This document shows positions 1-6,347 of a stretch of 8,003 bases of DNA, one piece after another. Below the pieces are notes generated by a model. That model searched no databases. It was not told the DNA's origin and saw only the letters and a list, made by a program, of their open reading frames with translations. The DNA is from Spirochaetaceae bacterium (GTDB lineage Bacteria; Spirochaetota; Spirochaetia; SZUA-6; Fen-1364). Both the position numbers and the translations under genes were made by a program. The stretch's first letter is position 1. Every line of letters begins with the position of its first letter. Location: contig PLNO01000095.1 of NCBI GenBank assembly GCA_003141795.1, forward strand, positions 15,608 to 23,610, given 5' to 3'.

Positions 1-98
1 TGCGCACTTCTCATTTTGTCCCGTGTTTTCGGGGAGGTTTGGCAGTTATTCACTCATCCCCAAAGCCCTCGTTGTCCAAAATGAGAAGTGCTGCGCCA
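1..98. repeat. Short element bounded by a 15-bp inverted repeat (MITE-like or IS-end remnant)
   Basis: GCACTTCTCATTTTG at 4-18 is matched exactly by its reverse complement at 77-91, with 58 bases between. If T92 is bulged out, pairing continues for two more bases. Read inward, both arms start with a TG-GCGC-like sequence (TGCGC at 1-5; TGGCGCA when 92-98 is read in reverse complement). An inner pair, GGGGA at 31-35 and TCCCC at 57-61, could extend the fold. No coding sequence lies inside. It could be a miniature inverted-repeat element, a relic of insertion-sequence ends, or a large hairpin ending an upstream gene. The window starts at the element, so target duplications cannot be checked. 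The repeat itself is certain; its nature is not. Confidence 0.55.
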
Positions 99-136
99 GA
101 GCAACCGTGCCGGTGCGGGAAGCCCGCGCGGTGCTC
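99..136 (+). other. GC-rich two-part hairpin upstream of the PfpI-family gene
   Basis: GAGCA (99-103) pairs with TGCTC (132-136) and CC (105-106) with GG (130-131). An inner 7-bp stem, 113-119 with 123-129, contains one G-T wobble and closes a three-base AAG loop. No T-tract follows. It may be a leader structure of the gene starting at 180, or part of a termination or repeat region belonging to the inverted-repeat element on its left. No clear promoter is visible between 1 and 180. Confidence 0.3.
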
Positions 137-179
137 GCCTGCCACCGCCTTCATGACTACCTTGGAACGGGAGGCAATC

Positions 180-695
180 ATGAAGAGTATCGTCGCCGTC
201 ATCGACGATGTGTACGAGGACCTGGAGCTGTGGTACCCGCGCATCCGCATGGAGGAACAGGGGTGGAAGGTCGTGGTGGCGGGGCCCGAAAAGGGGCGCC
301 TCTACACCGGGAAACACGGATACCCCTGCAGGTCGGAGGCTTCCTTCGCGGAGCTCGCCGCGGGCGATTTCGACGCGCTGCTCGTGCCGGGGGGATTCGC
401 GCCGGACAAGATCCGGCGCGACAGCAGCGTGCTTGCCCTGACACGGGAGATGAACGCGCAGGGAAAGCTGATCGCCTTTATCTGCCACGCCGGCTGGGTT
501 CTCATCTCCGCGGGCATCCTCAAGGGGAAAAGAGCCACGAGCACGGTGGGCATCCGCGACGACATGCTGAATGCCGGCGCCCTCTGGGAGGACACGCCTC
601 TGGTCGTGGACGGAAACCTCGTGAGCTCCCGCACGCCGGCCGATCTTGCACCGTTCGCGCGGGGCATGGTGTACTGGCTGAACGAACGGCGTTGA
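180..695 (+). CDS. PfpI/DJ-1 superfamily protein (class I glutamine amidotransferase-like)
   Basis: The 171-residue product matches the usual PfpI/DJ-1 length of about 165-190. The family triad region is intact: Glu13 in YEDLEL, Cys102-His103 in ICHAG on the nucleophile elbow, and the PGG loop (residues 70-72). The later ISAGILKGK, DDMLNAG, VVDGN and SSRTPADL segments follow the PfpI pattern closely. Family members include intracellular peptidase-like proteins, deglycase/glyoxalase-type enzymes and stress proteins; the substrate cannot be read from sequence. There is no signal peptide, so it should be cytosolic. The ATG at 180 is chosen because GGGAGG lies just upstream (about 169-174) and the family N-terminus starts here. 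The open frame extends back to 39, but that stretch does not look like PfpI. The gene appears monocistronic, ending at a hairpin shared with the convergent DOMON gene. Family assignment is firm; exact activity is open. Confidence 0.93.
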   Translation: MKSIVAVIDDVYEDLELWYPRIRMEEQGWKVVVAGPEKGRLYTGKHGYPCRSEASFAELAAGDFDALLVPGGFAPDKIRRDSSVLALTREMNAQGKLIAFICHAGWVLISAGILKGKRATSTVGIRDDMLNAGALWEDTPLVVDGNLVSSRTPADLAPFARGMVYWLNERR

Positions 696-718
696 GGAGA
701 CGCCCTGCCGGCGTCTCC
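696..718. terminator. Convergent hairpin between the PfpI and DOMON genes
   Basis: GGAGACGCC (696-704) and GGCGTCTCC (710-718) form a perfect 9-bp stem around a 5-base loop. It begins directly after the PfpI stop codon and lies 18 bases beyond the DOMON stop. It can therefore form in transcripts from either side. Neither strand has the following T-run of a classical intrinsic terminator, so it may be a weak or Rho-assisted terminator or a 3'-end stabilising structure. Confidence 0.55.
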
Positions 719-736
719 CCGTACCGATGAGGAGAG

Positions 737-1297
737 CTATTTCGCGAGCTTGACTTCGACTGCCCCGCGGAACATGTGGCGGGGCTGGAAGGACTTTTCT
801 CCTCCCTGTGCATAGATCAGCTTGAGCGCTGCGTCGCTCGCCTTGATGTATGCGTCAGGCTTCAGCTCCACCTCGAGGGTGGTCTGGCCGTTCGCTTCCT
901 TCAGAGCGTACGCGACGACTGTCGCGGCCACGCTGCTGGCCGCGTCCGAGTGACGGTGACCCGAGCCGGCCTGCACCTTGAACTGCGGCTTTCCATCGGC
1001 GCCCACGAAGCCCATGAAGATCGTGGAGCCGTCCATTCTCATCGAGCCCAGACCGACGCCCACCCAGCCCGTCGTCTTCCCGACGACTGCCACGTGCAGG
1101 GCGCCCGCCGTGCGATTCGCATACACCACCATCTGTCCGAAATCCTGTGAGAAGCTGTATTCACCGGGGTTGACCACCCCGTCGACGACAGGCGTGCTCG
1201 TCGTGACCGCGAGATCCTTGCTCTGGCCAAACGACACCGCGCCGACGGTGAAGAGAAGAACGAGAAGAGACGCGAAAAGAATGCCCAAACGTTTCAC
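737..1297 (-). CDS. Secreted single-domain DOMON protein (possible haem- or sugar-binding)
   Basis: The product has 186 residues. Residues 1 to about 24 form a typical signal peptide: MKR, then a hydrophobic stretch LGILFASLLVLLFTVGAV, with likely cleavage after about A20 or G24. The rest is one beta-rich DOMON domain. Recognisable parts are VDGVVNPGEY (38-47), the core GWVGVGLGSMRMDGS (77-91) followed by IFMGFVGADG, and the closing RHMFRGAVEVKL (173-184). DOMON domains bind haem b or sugars outside the cytoplasm. By analogy with cytochrome DOMON proteins, Met86 or Met88 and His174 are possible axial haem ligands; this is inference. There is no added redox domain or lipobox. The start is GTG at 1297, with GGAGGT seven bases upstream (1305-1310). 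It lies 70 bases downstream of the LysM gene on the same strand and could be read from that gene or from its own weak promoter. Confidence 0.82.
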   Translation of the reverse strand: MKRLGILFASLLVLLFTVGAVSFGQSKDLAVTTSTPVVDGVVNPGEYSFSQDFGQMVVYANRTAGALHVAVVGKTTGWVGVGLGSMRMDGSTIFMGFVGADGKPQFKVQAGSGHRHSDAASSVAATVVAYALKEANGQTTLEVELKPDAYIKASDAALKLIYAQGGEKSFQPRHMFRGAVEVKLAK

Positions 1298-1304
1298 TGT
1301 AAGT

Positions 1305-1346
1305 ACCTCCGCACAGAAGATACATGCAGAGGAGAATCGGAGGCAA
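1305..1346 (-). promoter_or_regulatory. Weak promoter candidate and ribosome site for the DOMON gene
   Basis: On the minus strand TTGCCT (1341-1346) and TATCTT (1317-1322) are 18 bases apart, a partial match to sigma-70 consensus. Transcription would start almost on the ribosome site GGAGGT (1305-1310), which is tight. The ribosome site is convincing and decides the GTG start at 1297; the promoter is not, and read-through from the LysM gene is an alternative. Confidence 0.3.
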
Positions 1347-1367
1347 ATCAGCGCCCCGTTCAGGTGT

Positions 1368-2837
1368 CTAGTGGTCGGGCGTCGCGATCTTCAGGACCTT
1401 GCCCGGATGGATGGTGTCGGGATCGGAGAGATCGTTGAGGTCCTGGGTAGCGGAGAGAAAGTCCACCCATGCCCTCCCCCCCCGCTGGCCGCGGCCCAGG
1501 GAGCGGAAGATCTTCCAGAGACTGTCGCCCTCGCGCACGACGTAGGGGGTCGCGGCCGGCCGCGCCTCGCTCGGCCGCGCGTCGCTCGACGGCGCCGCGG
1601 CAGAAGGCGAGGACGGGACAACCGGCGGTTGCGCGATCGGAGCCTGCGCCGCCGGCTGCTGCGCGGCCGTGGGCTGCGTCAGCGGAACGCGGAACGGAGG
1701 CATCGCGACGAGCACGGCGGCGAGCGCGATGGCGGCGAGCGCGACCGGCGCGTAGGGCAGGAGCGAGCGCCAGTGCACGCGCACGCGCTGCCGCGGGGCC
1801 CCGGGCTGCGGCGCGGATTCCACTGACGGTGCGGCGACGGAAGAAGCGGGCCGCGTGGGCGTTACCGCAGCCCGGGCCGCAGCGGCCGGGGCGGAGCGTG
1901 CCGGGGCGCGGCGTGCCCGGGCGGCTGGCGACGCTTCGTCCGCGGTCCGTTGTACGGTGAGACGGGACTCCGTGCGCTTGCGCCGGGGTGCGGCGGGGAA
2001 CACGGGTCTTTCCTCGGGGGCAGCCTCACGAGGGTCCGGCACTAAAGAGGCCATGGGCGGGGTCTGAGGCTTGGGCGCCCTCCGGGCTTCTGCCGGCGCC
2101 TTTTCGAGGGCCGCGTCGGAGAAGTATTTGTCGAGGAAGAAGGAGGCGGAGTCGCGATCGAAGGCGCGCATGGCACGTCCCTCGGGCCCCGAGCCCAGGC
2201 TTACGGCAAACGACCTCTGCTCGGCTTCCTTCCACGCGCGTACGATCTCCCCGTACTCCTCCAGGCCTGCGCCGCCAAGACGGGTGCGCACGTCCTCCGA
2301 GGGGAAGCAGTTCTTCATGATGAGGCCGATGAGCTGAACGTTTTCATTGCTCAGGTCGTCGCGCAGGGAGAGGAGGTACAGGTACAGGAGGAGCTCGGGG
2401 GTCAGCGCGTCTTTGAGCCTGTCCGATATCTCCAGGCTCTTGCGCGCGAGCAGGCGCTTCTCCAGATATGTGTACTGGGTGACGTCGTAGAGCAGCTCCG
2501 CTGGAAGCGGCGGGGAGCCGACGAAAATCGTCGACACGGCGAACTCGAACTGGGAAAGGCTGATCCCGCGGCGTACGTACAGCGCGAGGAACTGGAGGAT
2601 CCTGTGGGCGGGAAATCCCGTGAGGGCCAGGACGCACGCCGTGAGGATCGCGGATTCCGTGTTGATCTCTCCCTTCTGCTGCAACGCCCTGCGGATCCGC
2701 TTCTGGACGGATTGGAGCTGCTCGGGATGGACCTGCGCGGCGATCTCCCAGTACAGCGCAAACGGATCGATATGATCAATGAAGAGCGAATCGAGAAGTG
2801 TGTCGAGCCGATTCGGGAGTTTTACGTCGCGTGGCAA
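1368..2837 (-). CDS. Membrane-anchored protein: helical cytosolic domain, Pro/Ala linker, one TM segment, C-terminal LysM
   Basis: From the TTG at 2837 the product has 489 residues. Residues 7 to about 240 are alpha-helical and soluble, with no family I recognise. About 250-355 is a Pro/Ala/Arg-rich, probably disordered linker. LLPYAPVALAAIALAAVLVA (359-378) is a single membrane helix preceded by basic RQRVRVHWR, so the N-terminus should stay in the cytosol. After a second Pro/Ala spacer comes a LysM domain (about 431-485: YVVREGDSLWKI at the front, DTIHPGKVLKI at the end), which binds peptidoglycan or related glycans outside the membrane. The topology resembles RodZ-type envelope anchors. 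The frame is open back to a TTG at 2894, but that site has no ribosome site and lies upstream of the transcript start predicted from the promoter at 2897-2925. The TTG at 2837 has only a modest GGGGCGCAGGG upstream. It diverges from the P1-P5 cluster, suggesting a link. Confidence 0.82.
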   Translation of the reverse strand: MPRDVKLPNRLDTLLDSLFIDHIDPFALYWEIAAQVHPEQLQSVQKRIRRALQQKGEINTESAILTACVLALTGFPAHRILQFLALYVRRGISLSQFEFAVSTIFVGSPPLPAELLYDVTQYTYLEKRLLARKSLEISDRLKDALTPELLLYLYLLSLRDDLSNENVQLIGLIMKNCFPSEDVRTRLGGAGLEEYGEIVRAWKEAEQRSFAVSLGSGPEGRAMRAFDRDSASFFLDKYFSDAALEKAPAEARRAPKPQTPPMASLVPDPREAAPEERPVFPAAPRRKRTESRLTVQRTADEASPAARARRAPARSAPAAAARAAVTPTRPASSVAAPSVESAPQPGAPRQRVRVHWRSLLPYAPVALAAIALAAVLVAMPPFRVPLTQPTAAQQPAAQAPIAQPPVVPSSPSAAAPSSDARPSEARPAATPYVVREGDSLWKIFRSLGRGQRGGRAWVDFLSATQDLNDLSDPDTIHPGKVLKIATPDH

Positions 2838-2896
2838 CCCTGCGCCCCTGCTCGAAGTCGTTCGATGCTCCACCCGACCGTGGGAGTTCCGCAATT

Positions 2897-2925
2897 ACGC
2901 TACCGTTTTGCCGTTGAATTGTCAA
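2897..2925 (-). promoter_or_regulatory. Sigma-70-like promoter for the LysM-protein gene
   Basis: On the minus strand a perfect TTGACA -35 (2920-2925) is followed after 17 bases by TAGCGT (2897-2902), a 3-of-6 match for -10. Transcription would begin near 2890. It sits in the short divergent region between the LysM gene and P1. Its position argues against the longer TTG start at 2894 for the LysM protein. No equally good plus-strand promoter for P1 is visible here. Confidence 0.6.
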
Positions 2926-2967
2926 GGAATTGCCTCCATCGACCGAAAATCACGATGAAGGGCCAGA

Positions 2968-3927
2968 GTGCTGACAAAAATTACGCAATATAGGACGGAG
3001 GGAAAAAAGCGCTCCACAGCCCATTCGTATAGAAGAAAGATACGGGGCTCGCTGCTTTCCCTCGTCCGCAACGTCATTCTCTGCAACTCACCCGAACACG
3101 TGGACGCCGCGGCTGCCCTGGCGCAGGTGATATGCACCACGGGGATGAACAACCGCAACTATCTGCTCTTCCTCACGCTTCTGGAAACCAACAACCCCCA
3201 CGTCATCGACGCGCTCGTCGGTCCCCGCAACCCCTTCCTCCTGTTTTCCCCGATCAAGCCCAACTGGTTTCTCCTGAAGGAAACCTTCCGCATACTGGCA
3301 AAATACAAGGGCAACGAGCTTTCGATACAATCGCTGCTCGCGCTGCTCGGAGTCGTGCAGAACGCCTACAAGACGTCCAAGGACGGGTACAAGATCTATC
3401 CGCTGCGCATGTCCGACGTGTACAACATCGGAAAGCATCTGGACAAGGAGCGCGATCAGCTCGACCCGCGCAACCGTCTGGTCCTCGAGATCCTCTACGA
3501 CATCTACTTCGTCGGAATCGACAGCGACGATCGTGCCACGAAGCAGATCGGGATAAAGGCGAACGACATCCGCATGGCATTCTTCGACCACACGAAGCGG
3601 ATGCTGGACGCGATCCCCGACGTCCTCCTGGTGAAAGACGTCCTGCGCACGCCGGTGCCGCCGAAGAACTTCATCTGCGCCCCGATCGAATCCCCTGCGC
3701 CATGGTTGGAGGCCCGCGAAGCCCCCGAGCTGAAGCTGAGCCTCCGCGCCACGCCCCGCTCCGAGATTCTCGCGGAAATACCGGCGTTACCAGTGAAGAA
3801 ATCGAGCGTTAAGGCTCCCGCAAAGAAGAAAGCAGTCGTGAAAAAATCGCCCGCCAGGAAAAAGGCTTCGACCGGCCGCGCTGCGCCGCGTTCGAAGAAA
3901 GGCCCCGCGGGAAGGCGAAAGATTTGA
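2968..3927 (+). CDS. Paralogue P1 of unrecognised helical family, with histone H1-like basic tail
   Basis: The product has 319 residues and I do not recognise the family. A core at about 29-224 aligns with the four genes downstream. Landmarks are NYLLF (64-68), VIDAL (79-83), DGYKIYP (139-145), GKHLDKE (155-161), NRLVLEIL (169-176), IRMAFFD (201-207) and IPDVLL (216-221). The core looks all-helical and cytosolic, with no signal peptide or membrane segment. The N-terminus is basic. From about 277 to the end the chain is rich in Lys, Ala, Pro and Arg (AKKKAVVKKSPARKKA), like histone H1 tails, which suggests nucleic-acid or other polyanion contact. The start is GTG at 2968 with GAAGGG about seven bases upstream; no later ATG, GTG or TTG start fits the aligned family. 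It is divergent from the LysM gene. Its stop codon overlaps the next promoter, so it is probably its own transcription unit. Confidence 0.85.
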   Translation: MLTKITQYRTEGKKRSTAHSYRRKIRGSLLSLVRNVILCNSPEHVDAAAALAQVICTTGMNNRNYLLFLTLLETNNPHVIDALVGPRNPFLLFSPIKPNWFLLKETFRILAKYKGNELSIQSLLALLGVVQNAYKTSKDGYKIYPLRMSDVYNIGKHLDKERDQLDPRNRLVLEILYDIYFVGIDSDDRATKQIGIKANDIRMAFFDHTKRMLDAIPDVLLVKDVLRTPVPPKNFICAPIESPAPWLEAREAPELKLSLRATPRSEILAEIPALPVKKSSVKAPAKKKAVVKKSPARKKASTGRAAPRSKKGPAGRRKI

Positions 3928-3952
3928 CAAGCCCATTGAAGTCGCATAGAAT
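3924..3952 (+). promoter_or_regulatory. Near-consensus sigma-70 promoter for P2-P3-P4
   Basis: TTGACA (3924-3929) is a perfect -35 box. After exactly 17 bases comes TAGAAT (3947-3952), matching five of six -10 positions. Transcription would start near 3959, about 40 bases before the P2 start codon. The P1 stop codon TGA (3925-3927) lies inside the -35 box. GCAT-AGA-ATGC and ATAG-AATG-CTAT micro-palindromes overlap the -10 and could matter for a regulator. This is the strongest promoter in the window. Confidence 0.8.
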
Positions 3953-4000
3953 GCTATTTAAGATCAGAGAACGCTACGAGCCGTCGAAGCGGAGACGTTA

Positions 4001-4717
4001 ATGCTGAAGTTTTCAATGCTGAGATTCTGGAACGAAGATGAGTTGTACCGGCTGCAGGTGCAGGCGGTGTCGAAATTCATGGACGTCGACTCCCCGTACG
4101 CGGTGGAGGCGTGCTCGGAGTTCGCGCGGTTCCTCGGTTCCCAGGGTCTGGACGGAGACAACTATCCTCTCTTCCTCGAGATCCTGCGCAAGGAGAATCG
4201 TTACGTCATCGAGGCACTGCTGGGGAAGGAAAAAGCCTTCGATCTGTTCACGAAGGTGCAGCCCAACCCCTACATCGTCGGATTCTGCCTCCAGGCCCTG
4301 CGCAACTACTCCCCGGGCGGCGTTCACGACCGCACCCTCGAGCTGATCTTCGGCATCCTGTACCGCAACTACCACAGCGCCAAAGAGGGCCATGCGCTGC
4401 ACGCACTGGCGATCGAAGACGTCAATGCGGTGGGAAAGTTCCTCGACAAGACGCGGGACCAGTCCGATCCCATCAACAGGTTCATTCTCGACATCCTGGC
4501 GGATATTGCGGAATACAGGTCGATCAACAATGAGGACCCCGTGGTGGACAAGAACTCCGCGCACGCCACGGCGATCCGCAACGCGTTCTTCGACAGGCGA
4601 ATGGCGATGAGCAGCGTCATGCCGCCGGAGATCCTCGTGCGCAAGAATTACGATGAAACTATCGTCAAACCGCGTACCACGCGGAAGTTCACCGAAACCG
4701 GGAAGAAAGCGAAATAG
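4001..4717 (+). CDS. Paralogue P2 of unrecognised helical family
   Basis: The product has 238 residues, cytosolic and mostly helical, with no recognised domain. It aligns along its length with the other four paralogues. Landmarks are DNYPLFLEIL (53-62), YVIEALLG (68-75), VQPNPYIV (86-93), FGILYRNY (117-124), EDVNAVGKFLDK (139-150), NRFILDIL (159-166), IRNAFFD (192-198) and MPPEIL (207-212). It is the most diverged at the DGYKIY motif, which reads EGHALHAL here. A further K/R-containing tail is short. The ATG at 4001 is supported by GGAG at 3991-3994; an in-frame ATG at 4016 has no comparable site. It is the first gene behind the strong promoter at 3924-3952 and is followed after 11 bases by P3, so the two are almost certainly co-transcribed. 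Confidence 0.85.
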   Translation: MLKFSMLRFWNEDELYRLQVQAVSKFMDVDSPYAVEACSEFARFLGSQGLDGDNYPLFLEILRKENRYVIEALLGKEKAFDLFTKVQPNPYIVGFCLQALRNYSPGGVHDRTLELIFGILYRNYHSAKEGHALHALAIEDVNAVGKFLDKTRDQSDPINRFILDILADIAEYRSINNEDPVVDKNSAHATAIRNAFFDRRMAMSSVMPPEILVRKNYDETIVKPRTTRKFTETGKKAK

Positions 4718-4728
4718 GAGGCGGAACC

Positions 4729-5421
4729 ATGGCGCAGTTGGATGAGTTCAACAAGGAGGTGTGGTCAGACCAGTCCATTTTCAGGGTGGAGAACCACATC
4801 ATTAACAACATCTTCGCGTGCAGGACAACTGACGCGGTGGAAGCGGCGATCACCTACACGGCGTTCCTGCGCAAGAGCGGGTTGACCAACGAGAACTACC
4901 CCCTCTTCCTGAAGCTGCTGGAGATGGACAATCACTTCGTGATCGACTCCCTCCTGGGGACCACCGATCCGTTCCTCTTCCTCACGCCGATACAGCCGAC
5001 CAAGCATCTCGTGTCGACGAGCTTCCGGCTGCTCACCAACTGGCATCCGGGCGGCATCTACCCCAAGACGCTCGCCATCGTGCTGGGCTCCCTGCAGGCC
5101 GCGTACAGCTACGCCAAGGATGGCTACAAGATCCACGTCGTCACCATCAATGACGTGAACAACCTCGGCAAGCACCTGAACAAGGAAAAGGGCCAGGACG
5201 AATCGGTGAACCGGGCCATCCTCGACATCCTTGACAGGCTCGCCTCACTCGAGGGCCAGGGCGACGACTCCATGGAGCTCCTTGCCCGCCAGTGCAACGT
5301 CATCAGGGGCAATTACTTCGACAAGCGCAGAAAGATGGAGGATGCCATTCCCCAGGTCCTCCTCGTGAAGTCCGACTACCTCGTGAAAGAGGTTCTGCCG
5401 GCCAACGTCTTCGAAGAATAG
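4729..5421 (+). CDS. Paralogue P3 of unrecognised helical family
   Basis: The product has 230 residues, the shortest member, and is nearly the bare core of the family. Landmarks are ENYPLFLKLLE (56-66), HFVIDSLLG (69-77), DPFLFL (80-85), GSLQAAY (120-126), DGYKIH (131-136), NDVNNLGKHL (141-150), NRAILDIL (161-168), IRGNYFD (192-198) and IPQVLLVK (207-214). It is closest to its neighbour P4: in an ungapped 139-residue stretch (P3 30-168, P4 28-166) I count 86 identities. That points to a recent tandem duplication. No signal peptide or membrane segment is present. The ATG at 4729 is preceded by AGGAGGCGG (4717-4724), which overlaps the P2 stop, consistent with coupled translation. Function unknown; probably a protein-protein interaction or structural subunit like its siblings. 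Confidence 0.85.
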   Translation: MAQLDEFNKEVWSDQSIFRVENHIINNIFACRTTDAVEAAITYTAFLRKSGLTNENYPLFLKLLEMDNHFVIDSLLGTTDPFLFLTPIQPTKHLVSTSFRLLTNWHPGGIYPKTLAIVLGSLQAAYSYAKDGYKIHVVTINDVNNLGKHLNKEKGQDESVNRAILDILDRLASLEGQGDDSMELLARQCNVIRGNYFDKRRKMEDAIPQVLLVKSDYLVKEVLPANVFEE

Positions 5422-5444
5422 AGCAGCAGGCATAGGGAGGAAAT

Positions 5445-6293
5445 ATGGTCATTCTTGACAGGACAAAGACGTACACCGCGACGGAAATCGCGGCGATAGA
5501 GAACAAGATGCTGAGCGGGATCCTCGCCTGCCGCACTCCCGAGGCTGTGGAGTCGGCGATCACCTACGCTCACTTCCTCAACAAGACCGGGCTGACGGGG
5601 GAGAATTACCCCCTGTTCATCAAAGTCCTGGAGATCGGCAACCACTGGGTCATCGACGCCCTCATCGGCGCGCGCGACCCGTTCCTTTTCTTCAGCTCCA
5701 TCCAGCCCAACTACCAGCTGTTGACGGCATCGTTCAACCTGCTGGCGGAGCGGCATCCGGGCGGACTGTATGCGAAGTCCCTCTCGGTCGTCCTGGGCAT
5801 CCTGCAGGCCGCCTACAACGTGCCCGTCGACGGTTACAAGATCTACTCGGTGACCGTGTCGGACCTCAACGCGCTGGGCAAGCACCTGGACGAAGAAGCG
5901 GGACAGGAAGACTCCCTGAATCGCTGCATCCTGGACATCCTTGAAAAGGTCGCGCAGCTGGAAGGCCTGGACGAGACGAACAGGGACATGGAAGAGACCG
6001 CGATCCACGCCAATGAGATCCGCAACTTCTTCTTCGACAGCACGAAGCACCTCAACGAGGTCATCCCGCCCGTTCTTCTGGCGCGGATGAGCTACAAGGA
6101 CTTCGAGGTCGTTCCCCGCAAGGTCATGGAGTTCACCAAGTCCAAGCTCGCGAAGGAAGACGCGGTTGCCAAGGAGCAGATCAACATCAGGGTCTCCTCC
6201 CGCGGACAGGCTGCGGCCAAGGAATCGGCGGCCCCGGCTCCTGCTGCGGCAAAGAAGTCGCCCGAGGGCGGCGCGGCAAAGAAGAAGAACTAG
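5445..6293 (+). CDS. Paralogue P4 of unrecognised helical family, with Lys/Ala-rich tail
   Basis: The product has 282 residues: a core like P3 (about 20-225) plus an extra tail of some 50 residues. Landmarks are ENYPLFIKVLE (53-63), HWVIDALIG (67-75), DPFLFF (78-83), GILQAAY (118-124), DGYKIYS (129-135), SDLNALGKHL (139-148), NRCILDIL (159-166), IRNFFFD (192-198) and IPPVLL (207-212). The tail, from about 230 on, is charged and then Ala/Lys-rich (AAPAPAAAKKSPEG, AAKKKN), similar in kind to the P1 tail but not aligned with it. It is cytosolic with no membrane segment. The ATG at 5445 has an excellent ribosome site, AGGGAGG (5434-5440). It lies 23 bases after P3 and is probably the last gene of the P2-P3-P4 unit, because a terminator-like hairpin follows. 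Confidence 0.85.
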   Translation: MVILDRTKTYTATEIAAIENKMLSGILACRTPEAVESAITYAHFLNKTGLTGENYPLFIKVLEIGNHWVIDALIGARDPFLFFSSIQPNYQLLTASFNLLAERHPGGLYAKSLSVVLGILQAAYNVPVDGYKIYSVTVSDLNALGKHLDEEAGQEDSLNRCILDILEKVAQLEGLDETNRDMEETAIHANEIRNFFFDSTKHLNEVIPPVLLARMSYKDFEVVPRKVMEFTKSKLAKEDAVAKEQINIRVSSRGQAAAKESAAPAPAAAKKSPEGGAAKKKN

Positions 6294-6309
6294 CGAACAA
6301 AGAGCGAAC

Positions 6310-6345
6310 GCGCGGCCGGATTCCTCCAGCCGCGCTTCCTGTTTT
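6310..6345 (+). terminator. Intrinsic-terminator-like hairpin after P4
   Basis: GCGCGGC (6310-6316) and GCCGCGC (6329-6335) form a perfect 7-bp GC stem around a 12-base loop. It is followed by TTCCTGTTTT (6336-6345), a broken T-rich tail. It lies 17 bases after the P4 stop and ahead of the P5 promoter region. It should end or attenuate the P2-P4 transcript. Confidence 0.65.
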
Positions 6346-6347
6346 GC

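Noticed and set aside
23..730. Plus-strand open frame of 235 residues overlapping the PfpI gene
   Set aside because: It reads the PfpI gene out of frame, has Arg/Gly-rich composition and matches no family. The true frame shows intact PfpI motifs.
978..1826. Plus-strand open frame of 282 residues across the DOMON and LysM genes
   Set aside because: It is Arg/Pro/Gly-rich low-complexity sequence spanning two well-supported minus-strand genes and their intergenic gap. It is a high-GC artefact.
2955..2993. A 12-codon ATG frame overlapping the GTG start of P1, a possible leader peptide
   Set aside because: It has no ribosome site of its own and no attenuator-like structure follows. The GAAGGG within it serves the GTG at 2968.
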